From Gracilariopsis chorda (lineage: Eukaryota > Rhodophyta > Florideophyceae > Gracilariales > Gracilariaceae), in assembly GCA_003194525.1 (NCBI GenBank), contig NBIV01000031.1, forward strand, positions 124,001-188,000: a DNA stretch of 64,000 bases, in the 5' to 3' direction. Position numbers and translations under genes: made by a program. The notes beneath the pieces are model-generated. The model searched no databases, was not told the DNA's origin, and saw only the letters and a program-made list of their open reading frames with translations. Below are positions 1-9,704 of this stretch, in pieces. Position 1 is the first letter of the stretch. Each line of letters begins with the position of its first letter.

Positions 1-2797
1 CGGTTTCGGCGAAAATCTGATTTGCAAGAAGTCTAATGGCTGGTCCCCTCAAGACTTCATCTGCGTGAAAAGCAAAACTAAGAAGGTGGTTTAAGCAAAC
101 CCATCGGTCCTCTCCTGGGCGTTCAGAAATAATCCTACGCATGGCGTATAGCCCAAGCTTCCTTCGTGAAAAATCCATACACAGCTCTCTTAAGAGATCT
201 ATCGTAGACAGTGGAAGAAGGGGTGCTTCCGTTACCATAACATAAAACCCAGTCGATGACTCATCCTTCTGCTCTACCAAGGCCCGCAGGAGCATGTTCA
301 GCACTCGTGCATATCTCTCTACTCCCTTTCGCAATCTAACCTCTTCTTCTTCTTCCTTATTGCGTTCTTCATAATCTTCGGACTGCCCTGTGATTTCTGC
401 TACTTTTAAGTTACTCTTCCCTTCAACATTAATCTTAGCATCATGACTACGTGCATCAGACTGTCCGTTCATCAGAACAATTTTTTTTGCAGGGTCTTCG
501 TCCGCCCCTACATTGTTCTTACTGTTTGGACCGTCTTCCGATGATTTTTCGTCACTATGCTCTTTCTTTTCTTTTCTTGATTCTTCTTGTATTGTTGGCA
601 GTTCAGCTCCACTTCTCGCTTCGATATTCTCCTTGAGCCCTTCTCTTGCCTCATGAACTTCGGAGCCCTCATCCGTTTTCTCCGCATTTTCCGCCGTATC
701 CATGGACATATCTTCTTTTGCGCTACTCCTGGCATCTTTGATGCCATTAATGTTCCCTTTTTCTTTGTCTATGAGCACGTTGCGCGCCGTCCATTGCTGT
801 ATTGCTGTCTGAAACTCAGATAGGCGAAAATCATTCTCGATGCATTCTTGGACGGACGCAGAAAGATCAAGGCGAGAGACTTCTTCGAGAACAATAAGAC
901 GGTGAAGCCATGCGATAGCCAGAGAAGTATTTCGATCGATGTTCTTGACGATATACTCACAGGCTTCTTCACAAAACTTCTTTGCTGCTTCAGTATCTCG
1001 CAAAGCAAGCTCAGCCAGAAGACGAGATAGTAGCTGAAGTCTTAGGGGCCCGGCGCCGCTGGACAGCGCCTCTTCTTCACGTGACATAATTCTGCGACAG
1101 CACATCGCAACCATCTGCTCAATAGCTTCATCAGAGAAGCGTGGGACGATAACTGGCGGTGCGACTTTATACTTGGGCACAGCTTTTTTGGGAATGGACG
1201 CACCCTTTCTCTCATTATTAGTGGATCCGAATCTTGACTTTCGCATTTGTTTGGACGAGGGTTCGCCAGTGGGAATAGTTGCGCTCTGACTGTTCCGATT
1301 TGCGAACATTGAAGCACCAGGAACAGTTTCTGCAGGTGGAATGTTAAGTAAGATTCGAGTCATAATAAAGTTTACCACTTCCTTATGTGGCATACTCTGA
1401 ACTAGAGCTCGAGTGGCAGCCATTGCTTCTTGCGGAGAAAGTCGAGGCCAGTGCTGCTGGATTTGGGCTTGCGGTGTACTTCTCGGCCGTTTCATCGGTA
1501 GGTGCGGGGTTGAATGAGAGTTTACTTTTTGCATCATGGTCTCGTTCTTGACACCTGACATGGATTCCGCTTTATGTACAACTTGGTGTTCTGGCGGTCC
1601 TCGTTCTGGAATGGGGCGGATGTGAACGTCTGGAGCGTGAGATGGTATGCCTACCAGACCTGAAGCATGCTGTGCCGCTGGTTGAGCGGCTTGCTCAGCG
1701 GCCTTTGCCGCCGCCGCTTTTGCAGCAGCAGCTTTGGCCATTCTTTTGCGTAAGAATTCTTGTTCCTTCTCGTAATTGCTCAGATCAGTAGTTGCAGCAG
1801 AAATGTCTGCACCAGCACGTCCGCTTCGAGCATGGGGATAGGCAAACATCGCTCTAAGACTGAACCGCAGAACATTAATTATGCTTTGTTTCTGACTCTC
1901 TGAAAGGTCTTGAAACGCACGGGATGGAGCTCCCCTGGAACCAGTTATGGCGTACACGACGTCTAGCAGGGGTGGCAAAGTAAACTGAAGGATCTTTCTC
2001 CGACGACGAACGAGATTGCTCAGAACAGCAATCGCAGTCATGAATGACGGAGGTGGAAGCCCACGAAAAGTGGATGAATCAGACTTGACAGATTTGATAA
2101 GACCTTCTAATCCTGCGTGTAATAATTTCACAACCTGCTTCACACAGCGCACACCCTCGCCTTCCAGAGTGGACACGTCCAGTATATGGGACTCAGATCG
2201 CTTCTTGAGAAGATAATCGAGCGTAAAATGATCTGCAGAGCCTGCACTTCCAGAAAAACTCAAAGCCAGAACTACGGTTTCCGTGAACTTAACGGCCACT
2301 TTACGCAAACCATCGTCTAATGCTTCGATGTACGATATTGCTCTTTCTTCCATATGGAACCACTTCTTCAATCGAGACTCTGGAAAGGTATCCTCTCCGA
2401 CTCCAACACTGGCGACAAAGCCAATCAATCTGCGGAACAATATAGTGAGAGTCCGAACAGCCCGTTTAGCGACCAGAACATGTTCATCATTTAGAGATCT
2501 GGAAAGGTAGTCGGTGCCTGTCGGAGTAAAGGAACGCAGATCTCGCAAACACAGATCCTCGACGGCTTGCGGAACAACACTGCGGATGTGGTGAGAGGGG
2601 TCTGATATGGCCGCAGTGCAAAGAGCATCGAATGTGGGAAGGAGGTCTTCTGGTGTTGCACGGGCCCTTCGAGCATCCAATAGAGCAGCTCTTAATTCAT
2701 CAAACGCCTCCACACGGGCGGACACGTCAAGATTTGGGTCGCGAGCATCTTCCAGGTGGGCCTTTGCACGTTCGACTATTTCCGCAGCGGTCGCCAT
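1..2797 (-). CDS. SYMPK: Symplekin/PTA1, mRNA 3'-end processing scaffold (C-terminus off the left edge)
   Basis: Reading the minus strand from the ATG at 2797 gives an uninterrupted frame of 932 codons that is still open at base 1. The first ~330 residues are all helical (HEAT-like) and include a segment DDGLRKVAVKFTE that matches the symplekin/PTA1 N-terminal domain (human DNDGIRTHAIKFVE), preceded by an RAVRTLTILFRRLI helix. An Ala-rich linker (about residue 340-380), a second helical block, and a long acidic Lys/Glu-rich low-complexity stretch (about residue 690-830) follow. Symplekin is the scaffold of the nuclear cleavage/polyadenylation and histone pre-mRNA processing complexes; the N-terminal domain binds the Ssu72 CTD phosphatase in animals. 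The symplekin C-terminal domain must lie outside the window. The frame has no intron over 2.8 kb. The gene is head-to-head with the SIL1-like gene. The family call rests on the N-terminal domain only. Confidence 0.85.
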   Translation of the reverse strand, partial: MATAAEIVERAKAHLEDARDPNLDVSARVEAFDELRAALLDARRARATPEDLLPTFDALCTAAISDPSHHIRSVVPQAVEDLCLRDLRSFTPTGTDYLSRSLNDEHVLVAKRAVRTLTILFRRLIGFVASVGVGEDTFPESRLKKWFHMEERAISYIEALDDGLRKVAVKFTETVVLALSFSGSAGSADHFTLDYLLKKRSESHILDVSTLEGEGVRCVKQVVKLLHAGLEGLIKSVKSDSSTFRGLPPPSFMTAIAVLSNLVRRRRKILQFTLPPLLDVVYAITGSRGAPSRAFQDLSESQKQSIINVLRFSLRAMFAYPHARSGRAGADISAATTDLSNYEKEQEFLRKRMAKAAAAKAAAAKAAEQAAQPAAQHASGLVGIPSHAPDVHIRPIPERGPPEHQVVHKAESMSGVKNETMMQKVNSHSTPHLPMKRPRSTPQAQIQQHWPRLSPQEAMAATRALVQSMPHKEVVNFIMTRILLNIPPAETVPGASMFANRNSQSATIPTGEPSSKQMRKSRFGSTNNERKGASIPKKAVPKYKVAPPVIVPRFSDEAIEQMVAMCCRRIMSREEEALSSGAGPLRLQLLSRLLAELALRDTEAAKKFCEEACEYIVKNIDRNTSLAIAWLHRLIVLEEVSRLDLSASVQECIENDFRLSEFQTAIQQWTARNVLIDKEKGNINGIKDARSSAKEDMSMDTAENAEKTDEGSEVHEAREGLKENIEARSGAELPTIQEESRKEKKEHSDEKSSEDGPNSKNNVGADEDPAKKIVLMNGQSDARSHDAKINVEGKSNLKVAEITGQSEDYEERNKEEEEEVRLRKGVERYARVLNMLLRALVEQKDESSTGFYVMVTEAPLLPLSTIDLLRELCMDFSRRKLGLYAMRRIISERPGEDRWVCLNHLLSFAFHADEVLRGPAIRLLANQIFAET

Positions 2798-3399
2798 TAC
2801 GGACCCTCGCAGACGCAGATGCCAGTCCTAGAAAAAGTGAGAGACTGGCGTTTGTAGTACTTCACAGCACAGAGGAGTCGGGAAGGTGATGAGCTCGTAA
2901 GGAATGCGAAGCGGGAAGCTCGAGGGAGTCGTGGCATGTGTTTCGAATTCTTCGAGGGGCAGTTAATTAACCCTCCCTCCTACGAAGTTTGCATTGCACA
3001 GCTTGAATAGTTGGGCACTGTTCTTGTCGGATCTACTGTACAACGGTACCAACAGTACAGTAAACTACCGTTTACCCTTGTACAGGGTTGCGGAGTTCAA
3101 TTTCTCAACGGTTTCTCAAAAACGCAATCAAAACAGCAATGACATGGGTGCCTTCTGTGTAGATACTCCGGGAATTCTGTAGCTTTCCCTTGTTCGTCTC
3201 ATTTGAATGAGTCTTCCCCGTGGACAAGCGCAATAGAAAGCGTACAACGTTTGAACCCGTTAAACAAGATTCGTGCCACTGTGTGCGGGAAAACAGGTTC
3301 TACGCTGTCAAACCAGTTTAGTTATTGGCTCGCTTCCCGACCGCTCCAAGAATCTGTATCAGCTCCTTGCGGAACGAACAGCTAATACTAAAACCGAGG
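2798..3399. promoter_or_regulatory. Divergent intergenic region between symplekin and SIL1 genes
   Basis: This 602-bp spacer separates two divergently transcribed genes, so it must hold both promoters. I see no TATA box at a convincing distance and no repeat. Reading frames are open for short distances only, and the one that runs into the SIL1 gene (from 3325) is best read as 5' leader because a signal peptide starts at 3400. Confidence 0.4.
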
Positions 3400-4443
3400 A
3401 TGAGACCAATTGTTGTTGGACTACTTTCTTTTTTGTTTGCCCTTCTGATCAACTCAACATTCGCTTCAACGGCCACAAGTTTGAGAGCGCCAAGTGACGC
3501 ACCAGCCCAAGAAGAACAATGCAGAGCAGGCGGCGGCCTAGAAGATGAAGTGCTGTGCGAAGCCGCGAAAGCAAAACGAGCATCCATACAACAAGTAGTT
3601 GAAGAAGATGAAGCGTCTCGAGAACCTCCAGAAACTCCTTCCGCGGATCGCGATGTCTGGACTGCAGCATACGAGCAGTGGATAGAAGGTAAACAGTCAG
3701 CCGGCAAACCAAAGGCAGTCAATCGCGCACTAAAGGAAGCAATGAAAAGATATCCCGATGTGGCGTCTCCCCAAGAAAAGGAGCAGCAGAATGACTTTAT
3801 TATGCCGGACATGGACGATGATGAACTGACAGTAATAACAGCGGCTGTACAACAGATTTCTGATGCGAACGTGACTGCAGAGCGTTTAAAGCTTGCTCTG
3901 GTCACTATCGAAGAGCTTTGTAACTCTGGGGACAACGGGAGACAAATGCAAGCAGCAGGCGGTGTTCCGCACCTTTTACGACATGCCACTTCTGAATCTG
4001 TCGAACTTTCTCTATTGTCTGTGCGTACACTCGCGACATGTGCGCAGAACAACCCATCAGTATTTGACAGTGCTGTGGAAGAAGGTGCGGTTGCATCCAT
4101 GCTAACGCTGGCGGATAATGGAAATGATGCTCTTCGAGCTGCTTCTCTACGCGCGTTGGTCGCTGTGGCGGACTCGGGAAAGGCACATGAACCGCTGCAG
4201 GATAAAAAAGACGATGTTGTGCGGATTGTGAGAGAGAGCTTGAAGAAAAATTCAGGCACTGACGGACAGCGATGTCAAATTAGGGCTCTAGCACTTGTGG
4301 AGCAGTGTCTAGTGAGGCTGAGGGACAGCTGGAAGACAGTTTTTGTATCAGGCGGTCTGATTGACATAGCCGAGCAGGCTCTGAAAAGCGACAGCATCGA
4401 CGTGCGCGAGGGAGCAGCAAGGGTATTACGTATGTTACGCTAA
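3400..4443 (+). CDS. SIL1: SIL1/Fes1-family armadillo-repeat nucleotide exchange factor, ER-type
   Basis: The protein has 347 residues from the ATG at 3400, chosen because it opens with a clear signal peptide (MRPIVVGLLSFLFALLINST); an in-frame ATG at 3325 would bury it behind 25 polar residues. A charged spacer (about 30-110) is followed by roughly five armadillo-like helical repeats, with DSAVEEGAVASMLTLADNG and GNDALRAASLRALVAVAD typical of the Fes1/HspBP1/SIL1 family. Family members release ADP from Hsp70 proteins; with a signal peptide the partner should be BiP in the ER lumen. No KDEL-like retention signal is visible at the C-terminus (ends RVLRMLR). No intron. The region 4444-4579 downstream separates it from the convergent zinc-ribbon gene and holds nothing recognisable. 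Confidence 0.8.
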   Translation: MRPIVVGLLSFLFALLINSTFASTATSLRAPSDAPAQEEQCRAGGGLEDEVLCEAAKAKRASIQQVVEEDEASREPPETPSADRDVWTAAYEQWIEGKQSAGKPKAVNRALKEAMKRYPDVASPQEKEQQNDFIMPDMDDDELTVITAAVQQISDANVTAERLKLALVTIEELCNSGDNGRQMQAAGGVPHLLRHATSESVELSLLSVRTLATCAQNNPSVFDSAVEEGAVASMLTLADNGNDALRAASLRALVAVADSGKAHEPLQDKKDDVVRIVRESLKKNSGTDGQRCQIRALALVEQCLVRLRDSWKTVFVSGGLIDIAEQALKSDSIDVREGAARVLRMLR

Positions 4444-4579
4444 GGCAATAGTGAATGACGGTACACTGTGCAAGGTGGGCTATGCCGATTTTGTAGCGCT
4501 ACAAGACGGACTTGACAAAGCGCTTCGAAGAAGAGTAGTACATCGAAAATGAACAAGGCGAAGATGATACATATGAGAT

Positions 4580-5179
4580 CTAATCAATTTCCTTTGCGTC
4601 AATGTCAATAGTTGCCGAAGAAGGATCCTTAACTGAAAAGTTACCCGTGTTTTCAGTCTCAACGATATTGCCGCACACGGCGCAATTAACGGCTCGGCCC
4701 TTGAGCCCTGTGACGGATGCACCACAAGATGGGCATGTTCCCTGTACTAATTGGCGATTAATCCACCAGCGAAACCCTAACATGGCGGCAACAGGCACTA
4801 TGGTGACGACGGCGAATAATACGAGGAAAGAATCGAAAATGATGCCGATACGACCGGTGAGCACGAGCCATACTAGACCTCCCCATAGAACGACCTGGCC
4901 GGATGGACTTTGTAGAAAGCGACCGGCGGCTAGCAGGATGTCAGCGACCTTGTAGGTTCCACTGCTACGATTGTCATCAACTGCGCATGTCGGCGTTGCT
5001 CCGTTGCGGAGAGAGACACCAAGGGGAAGAGATTGCATCGCACATCTCCTGTTTGCGGAATGGTGCCATGTTGGATGGAAGGAAGTTGTGAAAGATTTAG
5101 AGGATAAACGATTTGAAGGTGGTGAAGTTGAGAAGACGGACACACAGAAGGCGTAGGTGGTTTGTGTTGTGGTGTGCAT
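4580..5179 (-). CDS. Plastid-targeted two-TM protein with C-terminal zinc ribbon, function unknown
   Basis: The protein has 199 residues. Residues 1-70 are Ser/Thr/Arg-rich and nearly free of acidic residues, as expected of an organelle transit peptide. Two hydrophobic segments follow at about 95-110 and 113-137, then a four-cysteine ribbon CPSC...CAVC (Cys149, 152, 166, 169) and an acidic tail. The arrangement of membrane anchor plus one rubredoxin/zinc-ribbon knuckle occurs in plastid proteins of unknown role in plants and algae. I do not recognise a named gene. The zinc ribbon would face the stroma or cytosol side depending on topology, which cannot be fixed from the sequence. The gene is head-to-head with RPN3 over 675 bp. 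Confidence 0.7.
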   Translation of the reverse strand: MHTTTQTTYAFCVSVFSTSPPSNRLSSKSFTTSFHPTWHHSANRRCAMQSLPLGVSLRNGATPTCAVDDNRSSGTYKVADILLAAGRFLQSPSGQVVLWGGLVWLVLTGRIGIIFDSFLVLFAVVTIVPVAAMLGFRWWINRQLVQGTCPSCGASVTGLKGRAVNCAVCGNIVETENTGNFSVKDPSSATIDIDAKEID

Positions 5180-5854
5180 TTGGTGCGGTTGTACACGAGG
5201 TGACGATCAAGCTTTTTGCTCGGTTGGTGAATTGCAGGGTGTTAACGCGGCTTGTGATGCTGGAACTGGAGGTAACGAGGAAGAAAGGCGAAGACGAATA
5301 GCACAATTGAGGCGGGCGTCGTGTATCAAGTAGAAGGCGCTTTTAAGTTACGTAGAGCATACGATAAAGGCAAACTGGTCGGGCTCTCAACGGCGAGATA
5401 TCGAAGGTAAGATGCACGAAACCGAAGACGTGGTGCGTTCAGTGCGCAGCGTCGGAGAAGCAGAGGTTTTGCCGCGATATCGATGTTATCCGCGACCGAG
5501 ATTTTGGCGGACGCGGCTGAGATAGCCATGCGCGGACCGTGTGTGGCGCGCTGCACCGCAGTGTCCATTTGATCCACAATTGGCCGATCCGCATCGGCCC
5601 CGACACGTACGACAACAAATCCAACAAGTGTTGCCAGAAATTGAAAAGCGCCGCGAGGAATTGCACGGCTTGTTGGCTGGAGGCAGTCTATCTGCACTTT
5701 CGAGTCGACTGATCCAGCGCGCCGACCGTCGATGCAGCACGCAGCATTTCCAGCTCTCCCGAATTCGCTGGCCGTTCACACCGTTCGCGCTAAAACCCCC
5801 GATCCAAGTCTCCGCCGCTCCGTTTTCGCCCCTCGCGCGGGCTCCCATCTCACC
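5180..5854. promoter_or_regulatory. Divergent intergenic region between zinc-ribbon gene and RPN3
   Basis: This 675-bp spacer must carry promoters for both flanking genes. Overlapping open frames exist on both strands (for example minus 5326-5697, 123 codons, and plus 5541-5858) but none shows a recognisable domain, and the composition is the same as the surrounding leader DNA. A small organellar protein on the minus strand cannot be excluded. Confidence 0.35.
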
Positions 5855-7546
5855 ATGACGAAGGACTTGGAAATGACCGATGTTACCGTCGAAAAGGATG
5901 CCAACAAGCAGGAAAAGGAAAAGACCAAGGACAAACCAAAAGTCAAACCCGTCGACCCTGTCGAACAACTAGCTTCAGGTATGTTACCTCTTCTTCTCAA
6001 CCCGCTTCTCTCCGCGATGCGACAATGAACCCTTTTTGCCCCGTCCTAACGTGTTTGGTTGTGCGTAGATATCAGACGTAATGTCGGTATCATTGAAAAG
6101 GCTGTACATGCAAAGGAATTGCGTCTGCTTGCGCGTGTCATGCGTAACACTGGAAACCTTCGGAACCGATTGACCGTCAACGTGCTGTCGAGAGCTGTAT
6201 CATGTTACATTCCCGAACTCTACACACACAAGGTACCTCTTCTGAAAGCGCTCAATGCCATTCCTCTAAAGCCCGCAAACGATGCTGCAATGGAAATCGA
6301 TCACGTAAAGCCCAACGCCGATTCTGCCAAACCCAATGCCGATTCCGCAAAGCCTAAAGCCACTTCTGTCAAGCCCTCCCCGACAAGCTACGAATTGCTT
6401 GCAATTCCATCCCCATCCAACGTACCTGAAGTTTTGGCATACTTGCATCTTCTCGTCGTACTCATGTTGATCGACAATCACAGTCTTCCGGACGCTGTCG
6501 CCACAAGTTCAGCCCTCGTCAATTCTGTCACCGAGTCCAATCGCCGTACTATGGATGACATTAACTCACGTGCTTACTTCTACTATTCCCGAGCAGTCGA
6601 GCTTTCCGGGCCTATAGCCCCCATACGCTCCCAATTGCTCGCCGCCTATCGTACTGCTACCTTGCATCATGACAGCGCAAGTCAGGCAGTCTTGCTCAAC
6701 TTGCTATTGCGCAACTATATCAGATACCATTTGTACGATCAGGCCGACAAGTTGTTGTCAAGGACAACTTTCCCAGAGACGAGAAGTAACAATCAGTTGG
6801 CTCGGTACTTGTACTATACTGGGCGAGTTAAAGCTGTCCAACTTGACTACTCTGAAGCGCTGTGGAACTTACAGCAAGCTCTTAGGAAGGCCTCTCAAAC
6901 CTCCGGCCTTGGTTTCCGAATCTCTGCGCAGAAGTTCGTCATTATTGTTCAACTGCTCACGGGAGAAGTACCGCCCAGGGATGTGTTCAGACAAAGTCAG
7001 ATGCAAAACGCGTTGCGTCCTTATCTACAGATTACCCAAGCAGTAAGGAAAGGGGATATGCAGAAGTTCAAACAAGTGCTTGAGAGTTCGGCTGACGAGT
7101 TTGATGCCGATGATACTACATCGCTCATCAACCGACTTCGTCACAACGTTATCAAGACAGGGCTACGTATGTTAAGTTCCTCTTATTCTAGAATCACCAT
7201 TTCGGAAGTCTGTAAGCGACTTCATCTTGACTCTCCTGAAAACGCTGAAGGCGTTGTGGCAAAGGCTATCCATGACGGTGTCATTGACGCGGTTATTGAT
7301 CATGAAGGCGGCTTTGTCAGGTCAAATGAGACAACAGATGTTTACTCCACAACAGAACCTTCGGATGCGTACCATACGCGCATACAGTTCTGCCTGAACA
7401 TTTATAACGACACTGTCCGGGCGATGCGGTTCCCGGAGAAAAAAGAGGAGGAGGAAGCGCCTGAGCAGAGACGCGAAAGACTGAAAGAACAGGAAGAGCT
7501 TGCGAAAACATTAGCAGAGGAGGATGACGACGACTTTGAACCGTAA
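5855..7546 (+). CDS. RPN3: 26S proteasome non-ATPase regulatory subunit 3 (RPN3/PSMD3), one intron
   Basis: CDS join(5855..5978,6069..7546), 533 residues, close to human PSMD3 (534). The intron 5979-6068 (90 bp) starts GTATGT and ends GCGTAG and splits an Asp codon after its first base; splicing yields EQLASDIRRNVGIIEKAVHAKE, which reproduces the family's N-terminal helix. Exon 1 is Lys-rich and acidic. The middle is a helical TPR-like array, and the C-terminal third is a PCI domain with the winged-helix part around SSYSRITISEVCKRLHLDS. The tail is acidic (EEDDDDFEP). RPN3 sits in the lid of the 19S regulatory particle, in the PCI horseshoe that holds the RPN11 deubiquitinase. An imperfect repeat AKPNADSAKPNADSAKPKA (about residue 122-140) is an insertion specific to this copy. 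The position of the only intron near the 5' end is typical of intron-poor genomes. Confidence 0.93.
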
Positions 7547-7733
7547 AGGAAGCAAAACGTTAAGGATCAAAACGTGGTTCCAAAACGAGAAGTTTTTGAG
7601 AGAGTAAACGCATATTGATAGCACGGGGGAGTGCTGGATCAGCTAGGATGTTGTACATTGTACTCAGTAATTGTACTTACGGTATACACGGGACAGTTTT
7701 TCTGAGCATATTGTGGACAACGGCATTGGGCAT

Positions 7734-8734
7734 TCAGCTATTGTTTGTTTCACCACCCTCTGCGCCTCGTTCCACCGCGCGCTCTGCAATTGCTGCGAAT
7801 GGCTGCCCCTGACTTTGCATTATCTCTACCCATAACGGCTTCGGTAATTGTATACAGTGCTCGAGTGCGAAGAGCTTGCTCGCGGAAATGCAAAACCAGC
7901 TCCCATCGTCGACTTCTCTTTCGAGTTCGCCCTTCTTCCAGCGGATACATCCTGCGAACAGACGCACAGACGACATGTCTGACTGCGGTACTCTTCGCAC
8001 GAGTTGTAATGCATCTGTTATAAAGACGCCACGCAGAGGCTGCTGAATTGATAGACCGTTTAATAAGCCCAGATCGGAGTGCATCGCGGTAATTATCTCC
8101 GTTCCAGACACGTCTGGACCGCCTGCATACACGGGCTCTTCCGATAGGGGGGTATCGCTTACCCGTGCGCTTCTGCCAAACATCCCCATTGACTCTAGTT
8201 CTGATGCTGTACCCTGTAAAGGGCGGTTCAGCACTAGTCCAGTAGCGCCAACGTCCGGGTTATAGGAAGTGAGAAAGACTACCGCCTGTGTCAGGTAAGG
8301 CGCCGACCGGCGGTAGTACGCCGGGTGAGATGCTAGAAAACAACCTGTTTCCGGTACGGGCACCTGCATCGAGGGGAGGCGTACGTGCATTAGCTTGGGA
8401 AGAAGGGAAGCGCCATGTTGTGGTTTGGAAGCGGTGGTTTGCTTACCGAATGCGCCCAATGACCTTTTCTGTAGGCATCCTCTTTCGCACGCTCCAAGTC
8501 GGCAAGGGAACCTGCCACTAGCGCGGCTCGAAACTCACGCCAGTCGCGACTTTGCACCGAGAATTGTGGCTCTTCCCCCTGGTCTTCATTGGCATTCATA
8601 GACAGCACAGCCTTTCTGCATCGCAAGCGCTCGGGAGACGGGAAGCAACGCGATGCGATGCTCACGCCATGCATGCTCTTCTGCGCAGACGACAAGGGGA
8701 CAGGCGCCGAAAAGGCTACCGCGAAGAGAGACAT
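7734..8734 (-). CDS. UPF0301/AlgH (DUF179) family protein, plastid-type, one intron
   Basis: CDS complement(join(7734..8363,8447..8734)), 305 residues. The 83-bp intron (8364-8446) reads GTAAGC...ATGCAG on the minus strand, contains a CTAAT branch-like motif about 30 bp before its end, and lies in phase 0. Splicing joins ...KGHWAHS to VPVPETGCFLAS, which recreates the plant/algal form of the domain start (DWREFRAALVA ... WAH ... PEPGC). The domain core follows: AVVFLTSYNPDVGATGLVLNRPL, VYAGGPDVSG and RLFAGCIRWKKGELEREV. Start 8734 gives an Arg/Ser-rich transit peptide (MSLFAVAFSAPVPLS); the frame is also open up to an ATG at 8977. The biochemical role of AlgH proteins is not settled. In 7547-7733, between this gene and RPN3 (the two converge), I see only AT-rich spacer. 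Confidence 0.82.
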
Positions 8735-9704
8735 GGTTGCGGACCGGGCGTAACACGGAGATGTGACACACTCCCGTGGGCTACCAGGTTTGTAAGACAA
8801 GCTTTGTGCGTTGTAGGACAAAGCTTGTACAAGGGTACGTGGAGGATGGCGTTGAGATATGAACGGCAAGGGGTGTGGCTGCTGCTGTTTCGCTGCTGCT
8901 GCATGGACTGTGTGGTGTGGTGAGCATTCTGGCACTGGGGATCCAACCTCGATGCATGGATAATTGCAGGCAGCCAATTACAAACGCCGACGCTAAAAAA
9001 TCTCTGCCTGATCGAGGGCTATCGTTTCGCTGTTGCAAGGGCAAAGTTTGAGGATCGCCATCGTGACGTTGTGCTTTGGCTCCGCTGAGATCTCTCTTCA
9101 GGCTCAAAGATCGTCTTTCGTGTTTGGTGAAGGTAAGAAAACAGTGAATGATAGTGGATAGTGGGGCTGGTTATTCATTTGAAGTCGCTCCAGTTTTAGC
9201 CAGAACCAAAGCTTGGTATCACAGATCGCTCCATTGTCTGTGACGGATGCCCGTGGGCTTCAAATGAAAAACTGTCCGCGCATAGATCATGAACTTAATA
9301 CCCTCATTTCTCGAAGGTTCTTGGGACACCGCAGCGACGACGGTAGATAAGTCATCTGACAGAAGTCTAACTTTCTAACCCCCTGTCTTTTGAATGCTTT
9401 CGCTAGATTTCGAAGAAGGTCACAATATCATTCTATGAAAGCGTCATCAAGGTTGAGAAATCACCGATTTCCTTAGCTAAAACCTTGTCCGTTGTCTAGT
9501 ATGGAAGTCCTTTGTGCGAACATGTCCGACCTCGTTTACAAGATTGCAGCAATTGAACCCTTGCATATACGGCAACTATCACTACACCCCCTGCTTGACA
9601 CATATGTCAGGCGGAAACATCAATAACTCCATGTATCGACGGTGCACGACACTAAATTCCCTTCAACAACTCTGATCCGCACTGTAACAAAACGAGACCT
9701 TTGT
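8735..9704. other. Intergenic spacer with a small inverted repeat
   Basis: The spacer lies between the 3' end of the glycosyltransferase gene and the 5' end of the AlgH gene. It holds a perfect 11-bp inverted repeat TTCATTTGAAG / CTTCAAATGAA (9174-9184 and 9258-9268), with a second nested repeat TCACAGA/TCTGTGA inside it. It could be a short fold-back insertion or part of the glycosyltransferase 3' end. No gene is visible. Confidence 0.4.

Noticed and set aside
3318-4259. 313-codon minus-strand frame
   Set aside because: Antisense of the SIL1-like gene, Ser/Cys-rich composition typical of a complement-strand shadow.
5326-5697. 123-codon minus-strand frame in the divergent promoter
   Set aside because: No recognisable domain and overlapping frames on both strands; left as spacer.
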